Shown here one piece after another: positions 31,696 to 41,015 of a stretch of 64,000 bases of DNA. A program made the position numbers and the translations under genes. Position 1 is the stretch's first letter. Each line of letters starts with the position of its first letter. The notes under the pieces are model-generated. The model saw only the letters and a list, made by a program, of their open reading frames with translations. It was not told the DNA's origin and ran no database searches. The stretch spans positions 1 through 64,000 of the forward strand of contig NZ_JOIY01000028.1 of the NCBI RefSeq assembly GCF_000720185.1, in the 5' to 3' direction. Source of the DNA: Streptomyces sp. NRRL S-340. GTDB lineage: Bacteria > Actinomycetota > Actinomycetes > Streptomycetales > Streptomycetaceae.

Positions 31696-33000
31696 ATGCC
31701 CATGCACCCTCGGAACGTGTGGCAGGCCATGTCCCGGCCGGGCTTCCTGCTGTCGGCCTGGCCCTGGCGCTCCGCCGCGTACCTGCTCACCGGCGCGGTC
31801 ACCGGCGTCGCCGCGCTGGTGGGGATCGTGACGGTGGCCACGGTCTGTGGTGCGCTCGCCCTCGTCCTGGTGGGACTGCCGCTGCTCCTCCTGGTCGCCC
31901 TCAGCGGGATCCCGGTGGCCGAGGTGGAGCGGCGCAGGCTGCGCCTGGTCCACCGCGACCCGCTGTCCGGCCGGCACCAGGCGCCGGCCGCACCGGGACT
32001 GCGGGCCTGGCTGGCCACCCGGCTGCGCGAACAGGCGACCTGGCGGGAGTTCGGCTACGCGCTGTTGTTCGCCGGACTGCTGTGGCCGGTCGACGCACTG
32101 GCGATCACGGTCGCCCTGCTCTTCCCGCTGTCCATGGCCGCCACCCCGCTGCTGATGGCCACGGCCGGCGACGGCCACGAGGCGAAGGTGCTCAAACAGT
32201 GGACGGTCACCACCTGGCCGGCCGCGTTCGGCGTCGCCGTGCTGGGCCTGCTCCTGATGGTCGTGTGCGCTTACGTGCTCGGGGTCACGGCGGGTGCCCG
32301 CGCCGAGCTGGCCCGGCTGCTGATCGCTTCCCGCGAGGGCGAGCTCGGCGCCGAGGTGGTCGAACTGGCCCGCTCGCGCATCCGGTTGGTCGAGGCCTTC
32401 GAGGCCGAGCGGCGCCGTATCGAGCGCGATCTGCACGACGGCGCGCAACAGCGCCTCGTGGCCTTGACGATGGCCCTCGGGCTGGCCCGCCTCGACGCCC
32501 CGCCCGGCCCGCTCGCCGACCAGCTCACCAGGGCCCACGAGGAGGCGGGCAAGGCGCTGGCGGAGCTGCGCGAGCTCATCCACGGCATCCATCCCAAGGT
32601 CCTCACGGACTACGGTCTTCACGCTGCGGTCGCTGACGCCGCCGACCGCTGCGTGGTCCCCGTCGACGTCGACCTCGAACTGCCGGGCCGGCCACCCCGG
32701 GCGGTCGAATCCGCCGCGTACTTCGTGGTCTGCGAGGCACTGGCCAACGTCGCCAAACACAGCGGGGCCGACCGCGCGCAGGTGTGCGGCGGTCATCGCG
32801 ACGGACGCCTGTTCCTCGAAGTGCGGGACGACGGCCGCGGCGACGCGGACGCCTCGGCGGGCAGCGGCCTCACCGGTCTGGCGGACCGGGTGTCCGTCCT
32901 GGATGGCAGACTTGCCCTGACCAGTCCGCCGGGTGGGCCGACTCTGTTGCGTGTGGAGTTTCCTTGCGAGTTGACCAGCGCGGCCGATCGCTCCGCGTAG
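31696..33000 (+). CDS. Sensor histidine kinase, NarL type
   Basis: Membrane histidine kinase (434 aa from the ATG at 31696). Several transmembrane helices occupy residues about 25-75 and 125-205. The HisKA_3 domain has the phospho-acceptor in RRRIERDLHDGAQQRLVAL, and the HATPase domain has VVCEALANVAKHSGA and RDDGRGDAD. It overlaps the response regulator gene by 37 nt. It is divergent from the ABC transporter, a common arrangement in which the kinase senses the transporter's substrate. A second ATG at 31702 is also possible. Confidence 0.9.
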   Translation: MPMHPRNVWQAMSRPGFLLSAWPWRSAAYLLTGAVTGVAALVGIVTVATVCGALALVLVGLPLLLLVALSGIPVAEVERRRLRLVHRDPLSGRHQAPAAPGLRAWLATRLREQATWREFGYALLFAGLLWPVDALAITVALLFPLSMAATPLLMATAGDGHEAKVLKQWTVTTWPAAFGVAVLGLLLMVVCAYVLGVTAGARAELARLLIASREGELGAEVVELARSRIRLVEAFEAERRRIERDLHDGAQQRLVALTMALGLARLDAPPGPLADQLTRAHEEAGKALAELRELIHGIHPKVLTDYGLHAAVADAADRCVVPVDVDLELPGRPPRAVESAAYFVVCEALANVAKHSGADRAQVCGGHRDGRLFLEVRDDGRGDADASAGSGLTGLADRVSVLDGRLALTSPPGGPTLLRVEFPCELTSAADRSA

Positions 33001-33632
33001 TGCTGGCCGAAGACAGCGTGCTGCTGCGGGAAGGGCTGATCGGCCTGCTCAGCCGCTGCGGCCACGAGGTGGTGTCGGCCGTCGGGGACGCGCAGGCACT
33101 GGTCGCCGCGGTCGAGGAGCATGCCCCCGACATCGTGGTGACGGACGTACGCATGCCGCCCGGATTCCAGGACGAGGGCCTGCACGCGGCAGTGCGGCTG
33201 CGCGCGAAGCGCCCCACGCTGCCGGTCCTGGTCCTCAGCCAGTACGTGCAACGGACCTACGCCGCCGAGCTTCTGGACTCCGGCGACGGATCAGGCGTCG
33301 GCTATCTGCTCAAGGACCGGGTGGGCCAGGTCGAGGAGTTCGTGGAAGCGCTGCACAAGGTGGCGGACGGCGGGACGGTGGTCGACCCGGAAGTGGTGCG
33401 CCAGTTGCTGCGCCGCCGCCGCGATCCGCTGGAGCAGCTCACCCCGCGCGAACGCGAGGTACTGGCACTGATCGCCGAAGGCAGGTCCAACGGCGCGATC
33501 GCCAGGCAACTCGTGGTGTCCGAGGCGGCGATCGGCAAGCACATCGGCAACATCCTCACCAAGCTGGACCTGCCCCCGACGGACGAGACCCACCGCAGGG
33601 TCCTCGCCGTCCTCACCTACCTGCGGGCATGA
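32964..33632 (+). CDS. Response regulator, NarL/LuxR family
   Basis: Two-domain response regulator (222 aa). The receiver begins LRVVLAEDSVLLREGL, with the phospho-acceptor Asp in DIVVTDVRMPP. The LuxR HTH begins LTPREREVLALIAEGRSN. The likely start is TTG at 32964, with GGAG 5 nt upstream inside the kinase gene; a GTG at 33000 is an alternative that would clip the first strand. It is partner of the kinase encoded just upstream; the divergent ABC genes are the probable targets. Confidence 0.88.
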   Translation: MRVDQRGRSLRVVLAEDSVLLREGLIGLLSRCGHEVVSAVGDAQALVAAVEEHAPDIVVTDVRMPPGFQDEGLHAAVRLRAKRPTLPVLVLSQYVQRTYAAELLDSGDGSGVGYLLKDRVGQVEEFVEALHKVADGGTVVDPEVVRQLLRRRRDPLEQLTPREREVLALIAEGRSNGAIARQLVVSEAAIGKHIGNILTKLDLPPTDETHRRVLAVLTYLRA

Positions 33633-34159
33633 GCAACGAGACGGCACCCGCCACCGGGCCCTCACCCGGCTTCGGTCCCGGGCCGACGCGAAGGACGGGA
33701 CCAGGCGAGACCTGAGCGTCATTCCACGGTGTGTCGTGCCCGTCGGCACACGGCAGGGGCCGGGAAGCCGGGGTGGCCCACAGGAGCAACCACCGGGCGG
33801 AGCACTGCCCGACCCCTGTGATCACCGGCTGGGAGACGGTGCTGCCGATCACCGGAAGGTCCGCGACGAGCCGGCGGACCGCCGCCGCCCGCTTCTGCCT
33901 GCGGGCGGCCAGGATCGGCTGGTGCCGTCGGTGTCACCGCTGCAGAAGCGCAGCGGCGGGACCTGTACCCACGGCGGGACGGGCCGGTCAGGCAGGTGCG
34001 GGCAGCAGGGCCGGCGTCAAAAGCGCGGCGGGGGGCGCGCTGATCGCCGTACGGCCCATGGTGGGTTCGCCTTGCCGTCCCTCGTGTTCCCTCCGCGCTG
34101 CGGCCGGCCTGCGCCGCACGCGCGCACCGCCCGCCGAGCGGAACTCACTTCCGCAGCTC
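33633..34159. other. 527-bp gap between convergent regulators
   Basis: No gene is supported. Near its right end GCGGAA-GTGAG-TTCCGC (minus strand, around 34138-34154) forms a hairpin just after the stop of the response regulator at 34160, a likely terminator. It includes another copy of the GCAGCTCTCAG motif. Confidence 0.45.
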
Positions 34160-34891
34160 TCAGAGGTCCCGGCCGTCCCGGGCGCCGCAGACGCCGTTCT
34201 CCCAGGCCCAGGCGGCGATCTCCACCCGGTTGCGGGCCGCGAGCTTGCGCTGCACGCTGCCCAGGTGCGTCTTCACGGTGGAGAGCGAGACGTGCAGTTC
34301 GGCCGCCAGTTCCTCGTTGGTGCGGCCCCGGGCGACGAGTCGTACGACGTCCGTCTCCCGGGCGGTCAGCGGGAGTTCGCGGGGGGTGCGCGACTCGCTC
34401 GGCGGCCTCCCGGCCCGCCCGGCGCGCTCAGGGCGCCCGGCGCGCGTCACGGCTTCCGAGGCCGCGTCCGTCATGTGTTTCAGCAACCGGACCGTGATCG
34501 ACGGCGAGATGAGGGCGTTGTCCGCGGCCACCGCCCGGACCGCCTCGACGAGCAGCGCGGGCGAGCCGTCCTTGAGCAGGAAGCCGCAGGCCCCGTTGCG
34601 CAGGGCACGGTACACGTACTCGTCCACGTCGAAGGTGGTCGCGATGAGCACGTTCAGCGGCTCGTCCGCCTCCGGGCCCGCCAGCAGCCGGGTCGCCTCC
34701 AGACCGTCGAGGCCCGGCATGCGGATGTCCAGCAGACACACGTCCGGGCGCAGGCGCCTGGCCTCCTGGACGGCGGTGGCACCGTCGGCCACCGACGCGA
34801 CGATCTCCATGTCGGGCTGCGAACCGAGGATCATGCCGTAGGCCGAGCGGATCATCTGCTGGTCGTCGGCGATGAGGATTCTGATCGTCAT
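34160..34891 (-). CDS. Response regulator, NarL/LuxR family
   Basis: Response regulator (243 aa). The receiver begins MTIRILIADDQQMIRSAYGM, the phospho-Asp is in DVCLLDIRMPG, and the LuxR HTH is LTARETDVVRLVARGRTNEEL. An arginine/glycine-rich linker of about 30 residues joins the domains. Its ATG overlaps the stop of the upstream kinase (ATGA). The divergent FtsX-type permease at 36459 is the likely target. Confidence 0.9.
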   Translation of the reverse strand: MTIRILIADDQQMIRSAYGMILGSQPDMEIVASVADGATAVQEARRLRPDVCLLDIRMPGLDGLEATRLLAGPEADEPLNVLIATTFDVDEYVYRALRNGACGFLLKDGSPALLVEAVRAVAADNALISPSITVRLLKHMTDAASEAVTRAGRPERAGRAGRPPSESRTPRELPLTARETDVVRLVARGRTNEELAAELHVSLSTVKTHLGSVQRKLAARNRVEIAAWAWENGVCGARDGRDL

Positions 34892-36273
34892 GGGTCCAGG
34901 GTGTCAGCAGCCCGGGCGGCGTTTGTGCCGAGGGGCGGCGGCCCGGGCGGGGAAGAGGCCGAGGAGCCGCGCGGGGAAGAGGACGAGGGGTCCGGCAAGG
35001 GGCCCGGCAGCGGGAGGTCCGCTTCGACGACCCAGCCGACACCGGGGCGCGGGCCCGCCGTGACCGTCCCGCCGACCATGGCGGCGCGTTCGCGGAGCCC
35101 GACCAGGCCGTACCCGGAGCCGCTTGTCTGCCCGGCCCCGTGGCGCCCCCCTCGTCCGGGCCGGGCGGCGGTGGCCGCGGCCCCGGAGGCGGCCTCCGCG
35201 TCGTCGCACACCGAGACCCGTACGACCGGCTGGGCGGTGTCGCCGCCCAGCCGGACGTCCACCGTGACCGTCTTCGCTCCGTGCGCGTGTCTGCGCACGT
35301 TCGTCAGGGCCTCGCGCACGACCTGGTGCACGGTGGTGGCGATGCCGGGCGGCAGCTCCGCGGCGGTCAGGCGCGGGTCGAGCGTGAGGCCGGCGGCCGG
35401 TCCCGCCGCGGAGAACCGCGCCGTCAGCGCACGCAGGTCGGCGAGACCGGCGCCCGGCCCGGCCACGGCCCCCGGCCCGCGCGGATCCCGCAGCACGGCC
35501 ACCATGCTCCGCATCGACTGCATCGCCTGCGAACCGGCCTCCTCGATCTGCGCGAGCATGCCGTCCAGTTCCCCGGCGTCCGGCGGCCGCCCGGCGGCCG
35601 AGGCGAAGCGCACCGCCTTGGTCTGGGCGATGATCGCGGTCACATGGTGGCCGACGAAGTCGTGCAACTCCCGCGCGTAGTCCAGGCGTTGCTGCTGGAG
35701 GGCGGTCTCGTGCTCCCGCTCCCGGAACCTGTCGAGCAGACGCAGGTACAGGCCGAGCACCGCCGCGAGGGCCGCCGCGCCCCACAGGACGGGGACGGCG
35801 AACGAACCCGTCCGCCCGTACTCGGCCGGCGGCAGCCGCAGGAAGATCACCGTGAGGGCGGTCACCGCTCCCCCGGCCAGGGCCGCGGCCCGCAGCGGCG
35901 GCCGCAGGCGCAGCGCGCGGGCGACGACCAGGAGCAGCGCGCACGACTCGACGACGCCGAAGGTGTGTTCGGCGTGGACGCCCGTGCGGTGGGTCACCAG
36001 GGTCACCAGGCAGGACGTGACGACCGCGGCGAGGGCCGTCCGGCCGAAGCGGTCGCGGGGGACGGCGAGGGCGGCCAGGGCCAGCCCGCCGGACACCGTC
36101 CACCCCGCGGCCGACGGCACGGACCCGGTGTCGGCACCCTCGGCGGCCACCGCGGCCAGCAGGACGGCCCCCGCGCAGACCGCCGCGATCCGCCGGCCCG
36201 CAGGGGCACCGACCCGGCGGGTCACCCGCGCACCGATCCGGCGGACCACCGGGACGTCGAAGAACTGCTTCAT
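34888..36273 (-). CDS. Sensor histidine kinase, NarL type
   Basis: Histidine kinase (461 aa from the ATG at 36273). The N-terminal half has several membrane helices. The HisKA_3 helix contains LDYARELHDFVGHHVTAIIA with the phosphorylated His. The HATPase has VVREALTNVRRHAHGA and SGYGLVGLRERAAMVGG. The C-terminal tail is Pro/Ser-rich. It forms a pair with the response regulator at 34160 and is divergent from the permease at 36459. The frame extends upstream to 36447, but the chosen start fits the family N-terminus. Confidence 0.88.
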   Translation of the reverse strand: MKQFFDVPVVRRIGARVTRRVGAPAGRRIAAVCAGAVLLAAVAAEGADTGSVPSAAGWTVSGGLALAALAVPRDRFGRTALAAVVTSCLVTLVTHRTGVHAEHTFGVVESCALLLVVARALRLRPPLRAAALAGGAVTALTVIFLRLPPAEYGRTGSFAVPVLWGAAALAAVLGLYLRLLDRFREREHETALQQQRLDYARELHDFVGHHVTAIIAQTKAVRFASAAGRPPDAGELDGMLAQIEEAGSQAMQSMRSMVAVLRDPRGPGAVAGPGAGLADLRALTARFSAAGPAAGLTLDPRLTAAELPPGIATTVHQVVREALTNVRRHAHGAKTVTVDVRLGGDTAQPVVRVSVCDDAEAASGAAATAARPGRGGRHGAGQTSGSGYGLVGLRERAAMVGGTVTAGPRPGVGWVVEADLPLPGPLPDPSSSSPRGSSASSPPGPPPLGTNAARAADTLDP

Positions 36274-36458
36274 GTCTGTGCAGGTTACGGGCCCGCGCCG
36301 GGCCGCGCCTCGGCCGTTCGGCCGATGCCCCGCGCACACCGGCCGGCCGGTTTCGGTCCTCCGGCCGATCCGCAGGCGCCCCGCCGGCGGCCAGGATCGG
36401 GACACCTGCCCCTTCTCCCCGGGCGTCCCGCTCACCGGCCGCCGCACTGGAAGGCCTC

Positions 36459-38984
36459 ATGTTCCGTACCGTCCTGCGCTCCGTCCGCCGCGACCTGCGC
36501 CGCTTCGCACTCCCCGCCCTGGCGGTGCTGATCGGTGTCGCCTGTGTCAGCGGTTCGCTGCTGTACAGCCGTTCCCTGGCCGCCGGCGCCGACCGGCTCC
36601 AGCGCGCCTCGCGGCCCGACGTGTCGGTGGAGGTGCGCGCCACGGGCACCCCGGGGCCCTCCGGCACCGCCCCGGTGACGGACGAGGCGCTGCTGCGCCG
36701 GCTGTCCGCCCTGCCCGGGGCGGCCGCGGCGCGCGGCACCCTGGCGGGCCCCGCGTTCCTCGTGGCGCGCGACGGCACCCTGGTGGGCCCGGCGTCACAG
36801 GCGGCCGGGGTGAACTTCGTACCGGACCGGCGCGGACGGGACCCCCGCTACCCCCTGACGCACGGGCGCGGCCCGCACGGTCCCGGTGAGGTGGCCCTCG
36901 ACCGCTGGTCGGCCCGGCGTGGCGGGTACCGGGTCGGGGACCGGGTGCGGATCGTCGTACGGGGCGAGGTCCGCTCGGTCCGGCTCACCGGTGTCTTCAC
37001 CGTGGACGACCCCGCCGTCGCCGCCGGCGGTACGGTCACCGCGTTCGACCAGGCCACCGCGCGCACGCTGTTCGCGCCGGAGCCGGGCGCGTACGCGTCG
37101 GTGACGCTCACGGCCGCCCCGGGCACCTCGCCGTCCGTGCTCGCCGACCGCGTCGCACGGGCGCTGCCCGCCGGCCTGGAGGCGGTCCCCCGCGCGGAGC
37201 TGGACGCGCGGGCCGCGGCGGCGCCCGACCGCGCCAAACTCGGCACGCTGCTGCTGGTCTTCGCGGGCATCGCCCTGTTCGTCTCGGCCTTCCTGGTGGG
37301 CAACACCTTCACGATGCTCAGCGCCGCACGCGCCCGCGAACACGCCCTGCTGCGGGCGGTGGGCGCGAGCCGCGGGCGGGTCCTGCGGACGGTGCTCGGC
37401 GAGGCGGTACTGGTGGGGGCGGTCGCCGCCCTGGCCGGGTACGCGGCCGGGATCGGCGTGGCCGGGACGCTGGGTGCGTTGTTCGGAGCCGCGACCGGAC
37501 CGGCGGTCGCGGCTCCGCTGGAACCCCTCGCCCCCGTCCCGCTGCTGACGGCCCTCGCCGTCGGGGTCGCGGTCACGGCCGCGGCCGCGTACGTGCCCGC
37601 CCTGCGTGCCTCCGCCGTCGCCCCGGTCGCCGCGCTGCGCACCGACCTGCCCGCGGCGGCGCCCTCGCTGCGCCGCCGCACCCTCGCCGGGCTGTCGGCC
37701 TCGGCCGTGGGCGCGTTCCTGCTGGCCTTCGCCGGCGGGGACCTCGGGGTGCTCGCCGTCGGCCTGCCGGTGCTGCTCGGCGGGCTGGTCCTGCTCGTCC
37801 CGGTGCTCGCTCCGCCGCTCGCACGTGTGCTGCGCGCGCCCCTGCGGCGGGTGTCCGGGGTGCGCGGTGTGCTGGCGCTGGCCAATGTGTGCCGCAACCC
37901 CCGGCGTACCGCGGCGACGGCGGGGGCGCTCACCGTGTGTGTGGCGCTCGTCAGCGCGGTCACCGTGGCCCTGTCGTCGCTGAGCGCCACGGCGGACCGC
38001 AAGGCGCAGGCTCAGATGCCGACGGACCTGCGGATCACCGCCGTCGACTTCGCCCAGGTCGGCGCGGACACGGCGCGGAAGGTCGCGCGGCTGCCGCACG
38101 TGGCGGCGGTGACCTCGGTGCGGGAGGCCGCGTTCCGCCTGCGTGACGGCTCGACGCTGTGGACGGCCGTCGTCGATCCGGATGCCGTGGGACGGGGGCG
38201 CCTCGGCGCTCTCACCGTGCGCGCCGGCTCCCTGGACGACCTGGCCCGGGGAGTCGCCGTCAGCTCGGCGCTCGCCGCCGAACACGGCTGGCGGCCGGGT
38301 GACCGCCTCACCGGCCGGGAGCTGTCCGACGCCGGGGTGCCGGGCGGGTCCTCTCTGAACCGGCCGGTCGTCGCGGTCTACGACGGCCCCGAGGCCCTGG
38401 GCCCGGCCCTCCTGCCCGAGGGCGCCCTGGCGGGGGCCGGCGTGGCGCGCGGCGGCCCGGTCACCTCGGTCCTGGTGCGCGCGCAGCCGGGTGGTACCGC
38501 CGCCCTGAAGCAGGAGATCCGCCGCGCCCTGGACAATCCGCTGCTGGTCGTCCAGGACCGGGGCGACGCCGGGCGGGAGGCGGCCGAGGCGTTCGGTCCG
38601 CTGTTGTCGGTGCTGTACGCGATGCTCAGCGTCACGGTCGGCATCGGGGCGCTGGGGGTCGCCAACACCATGGGCATGGCGGTGTTCGAGCGGGTGCGGG
38701 AGATCGGGCTGCTGCGGGCCGTCGGCCTCGACCGTGCGGGGGTGCGTTCCGTGCTGCGGGTGGAGTCGGTCGTGGTGTCCCTGCTGGGCGCCGGACTGGG
38801 GATCCTGGCGGGCGGCGCCGCCGGGGTGGCGGCGGTGTCCGGCCAGACGGGCGCGGTGATCTCCGTGCCGTGGGCGTCGCTGCTGCTGTTCTTCCTCGGC
38901 GCGGCCGTGATCGGGGTGCTGGCCGCGCTGGGCCCGGGGGTGCGGGCGGCGCGGGTGCCGGTGACGCGGGCGGTCGGTGAGTAG
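36459..38984 (+). CDS. ABC permease, FtsX type, without adjacent ATPase
   Basis: Permease (841 aa) with the MacB-like layout: an N-terminal helix (LPALAVLIGVACVSGSLLYS), an extracytoplasmic domain, three helices near 260-390, a repeat of the same pattern, and a C-terminal helix set around 715-830 with GIGALGVANTMGMAVFERVREIGLLRAVG. GGAAGG precedes the ATG. Unlike most such permeases there is no ATPase gene beside it; the nearest is at 30794. It may borrow that subunit or have lost its own (inference). Confidence 0.88.
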   Translation: MFRTVLRSVRRDLRRFALPALAVLIGVACVSGSLLYSRSLAAGADRLQRASRPDVSVEVRATGTPGPSGTAPVTDEALLRRLSALPGAAAARGTLAGPAFLVARDGTLVGPASQAAGVNFVPDRRGRDPRYPLTHGRGPHGPGEVALDRWSARRGGYRVGDRVRIVVRGEVRSVRLTGVFTVDDPAVAAGGTVTAFDQATARTLFAPEPGAYASVTLTAAPGTSPSVLADRVARALPAGLEAVPRAELDARAAAAPDRAKLGTLLLVFAGIALFVSAFLVGNTFTMLSAARAREHALLRAVGASRGRVLRTVLGEAVLVGAVAALAGYAAGIGVAGTLGALFGAATGPAVAAPLEPLAPVPLLTALAVGVAVTAAAAYVPALRASAVAPVAALRTDLPAAAPSLRRRTLAGLSASAVGAFLLAFAGGDLGVLAVGLPVLLGGLVLLVPVLAPPLARVLRAPLRRVSGVRGVLALANVCRNPRRTAATAGALTVCVALVSAVTVALSSLSATADRKAQAQMPTDLRITAVDFAQVGADTARKVARLPHVAAVTSVREAAFRLRDGSTLWTAVVDPDAVGRGRLGALTVRAGSLDDLARGVAVSSALAAEHGWRPGDRLTGRELSDAGVPGGSSLNRPVVAVYDGPEALGPALLPEGALAGAGVARGGPVTSVLVRAQPGGTAALKQEIRRALDNPLLVVQDRGDAGREAAEAFGPLLSVLYAMLSVTVGIGALGVANTMGMAVFERVREIGLLRAVGLDRAGVRSVLRVESVVVSLLGAGLGILAGGAAGVAAVSGQTGAVISVPWASLLLFFLGAAVIGVLAALGPGVRAARVPVTRAVGE

Positions 38985-39002
38985 GGCGGGGGGCAGGCGG
39001 GG

Positions 39003-39176
39003 GCGCGTTCGGGTCCCGCCCGCCAGGGGCGTTCGGGTCCCCGCCTGCCGGCAAGGCGCCGTAGGACGGGGGCAGGGGGCGGCGCGTTCGGGTCCCCGCC
39101 CGCCAGGGGACGTTCGGGTCCCCGCCTGCCGGCAAGGCGCCGTAGGGCGGGGCAGGGGCGGCGTGTTCGGTCCCCC
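39003..39176. repeat. 79-bp direct repeat, two full and one partial copy
   Basis: Units start with GCGCGTTCGGGTCC at 39003 and 39082, with a degenerate GCGTGTTCGG at 39161. Inside each unit the segment CGTTCGGGTCCCCGCCTGCC recurs, followed by GGCAAGGCGCCGTAGG. It lies directly after the permease stop and could double as a terminator. It is not a CRISPR: there are no unique spacers and the units abut. Confidence 0.75.
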
Positions 39177-39227
39177 ACGTGCCGGGCGGGGCGCGTCCAT
39201 TCTCCGTACCGGTGACACCGCCGGCCG

Positions 39228-39252
39228 TAGAATGAACCGCACCGGTCCGGTG
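39228..39252. promoter_or_regulatory. TetR 39268 promoter and CACCGGTCCGGTG palindrome
   Basis: TAGAAT (39228-39233) is a good -10. CACCGG-T-CCGGTG (39240-39252) is a perfect palindrome in the 5' leader. No TGGAC site is present. Confidence 0.45.
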
Positions 39253-39267
39253 AAGGGAAGCTGGAGT

Positions 39268-39873
39268 ATGGCCCACGTTCTGACCCCCAAGGGGCAGGCG
39301 ACGCGGCGGCGGATCGTCGCCGGTGCCGCCGAGGTCCTGCGGGAAGCGGGGATCGCGGCCACACTGGACGACATCCGCGAGCGGACCCGGACCAGCAAGA
39401 GCCAGTTGTTCCACTACTTTCCCGGAGGCAGGGACCAACTCCTGCTCGCCGTCGCCCACTTCGAGGCCGACCGGGTCCTGGACGACCAGCAGCCGCATCT
39501 GGGGCACCTGGACGACTGGGACGCGTGGTACCGGTGGCGGGACTCGGTCGTCGAACGGTACCGGGAGCAGGGCGACACGTGTCCGCTGGGCTCACTGCTC
39601 AGACAGGTCGGTACCGCCTCTCCCGGGGCGCAGGCTGTGGTCGTCGAGCTGATGCGCAGGTGGCAGGAGCACATCGCCGAGGGGATCAGGGCGCTGGTGC
39701 GCACCGGCCGTCTGCCGGAGGCGTTCGACGTGGACACCGCCGCGGCGGCGCTGTTGGCCGGCGTCCAGGGCGGAGTGTCCTTCCTGCTCGCCACCGGCCG
39801 GCTCACCCACCTGGAGGCCGCCCTGGACTGGGGGATCGCCCAACTGCGCGCCGCGGACCCGACGGCCGTCTGA
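39268..39873 (+). CDS. TetR regulator, LmrA/YxaF type (paralog)
   Basis: TetR repressor (201 aa), clearly homologous to the one at 10633: shared LT.KG.ATR.RI, TLDDIR, TSK.QLFHYFPGG and CPLG.L..QVG. The HTH covers residues about 10-55. The ATG at 39268 is chosen because the homology begins there; the frame runs back through the repeats. Its leader has a different palindrome, so its operator may have diverged. Possible targets are itself and the DinB-like gene downstream. Confidence 0.88.
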   Translation: MAHVLTPKGQATRRRIVAGAAEVLREAGIAATLDDIRERTRTSKSQLFHYFPGGRDQLLLAVAHFEADRVLDDQQPHLGHLDDWDAWYRWRDSVVERYREQGDTCPLGSLLRQVGTASPGAQAVVVELMRRWQEHIAEGIRALVRTGRLPEAFDVDTAAAALLAGVQGGVSFLLATGRLTHLEAALDWGIAQLRAADPTAV

Positions 39874-40029
39874 GCGGGCCGGGATCCCACGCGCCCAACC
39901 GCTCAGGATCCGGCCGCAGGAACGCGTCTCACATGGTGGGTCGGCCGCAGTGGGGTGAGGAGGAGCGGGTGGGCGAGAGGCGGGGAAAGGCGGTCGTCGT
40001 GCCGGGCAGGGCGGTGCTAGCTTGCGACG

Positions 40030-40692
40030 GTGGATCTCTTCACGCACTCCTGGACGGCACTGCGGTCGGCGGTGGCCGCGCTCCCCGACGAGGACTTCGC
40101 ACAGCCGTCCGGCTGCGCGGGCTGGCTGGTGCGGGACCTGGTGTGTCACCTGGTCATCGACGCGCAGGACGTCCTGATCACCCTGGCGACCCCCACCGAG
40201 GCGGAGCCGACCCGGGACGCGGTGACCTACTGGGACGTGGTGGAGACACCGACCGGTGACGACCCGCTCGACGCGCTGGTCGTCCGCCTGGCCGCCGCCT
40301 ACGAGGAGCCGCGGCTGCTCAAGTTCCACCTCGACGACGTCGGCTCCGCCGCCGGGCGCGCCGCCCGGCTCGCCGCCCCGGGGCTGCGGGTCCGCACCCA
40401 GGAACAGGTGCTCACCGCGGGCGACTACCTCGACGCGTACGTCCTGGAGTGGACGCTGCACCACCTCGACCTCGTCGCACACCTGGCGCATCGGCCCGGC
40501 GTGCCGCGACCGCCCGCCGGACCGCTCGCGCGGTCACGGGAACTTGTGGAGAAGATCACCGGCGTCACCTTCCCGCCGTCGTTCTCCGACACCGACGCAC
40601 TCCTCGTCGGCACCGGCCGACGGCCGCCGGCCGAAACGGAGAGAACGCGGCTCGGCGGGCAGGCGGCACGGCTCCCGGTCAGCCTCGGCTGA
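40030..40692 (+). CDS. DinB/mycothiol-dependent maleylpyruvate isomerase-like protein
   Basis: Four-helix-bundle metalloprotein of the DinB_2/MDMPI group (220 aa, GTG start). The motif GWLVRDLVCHLVIDAQDVL and the second site LEWTLHHLDLVAHL supply the metal-binding histidines. In actinomycetes such proteins use mycothiol for isomerisation or thiol transfer in detoxification. The exact reaction is unknown. It follows the TetR by 156 bp on the same strand. Confidence 0.82.
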   Translation: MDLFTHSWTALRSAVAALPDEDFAQPSGCAGWLVRDLVCHLVIDAQDVLITLATPTEAEPTRDAVTYWDVVETPTGDDPLDALVVRLAAAYEEPRLLKFHLDDVGSAAGRAARLAAPGLRVRTQEQVLTAGDYLDAYVLEWTLHHLDLVAHLAHRPGVPRPPAGPLARSRELVEKITGVTFPPSFSDTDALLVGTGRRPPAETERTRLGGQAARLPVSLG

Positions 40693-41015
40693 CCGTCCGG
40701 CCGGACACGTGACGGGCCGGCCGGCGGCAGGGGGCGACGACCCTGTGGTGGCCCCGCGGTGCCGGCTCGCGCACGCCTGCCCGGCTCCGCCCGGGGCCGC
40801 CGCTGTGCCGCTGTGCCGGACCGACGCTCTAGCCCGCTTCTAGGGCGGGCTGGTCAACTGAGGGCGATGCAGGGGATGAACGAGGACCGGTTCCTTTCTC
40901 GGTGAGAGCAGAACCGGCAGAAGCCGCACGCTGAGCCAGGAGACGGATTCGACCTACCGTCACATCGGTGCTGATGGTCCAGTTCCCATTAATTCACACA
41001 GGCGAGAGTCGGGCG
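40693..41015. other. 323-bp upstream region of the biosynthetic cluster
   Basis: It contains the hairpin AGCCCGC (40831-40837) / GCGGGCT (40845-40851), a probable terminator for the preceding gene, and an AT-rich patch around CATTAATTCACAC (40987-40999) just before the asparagine-synthetase-like start. No gene is supported. Confidence 0.5.

Noticed and set aside
39003..39176. Possible CRISPR array
   Set aside because: Repeat units are contiguous and 79 bp long, with no unique spacers and no cas genes.
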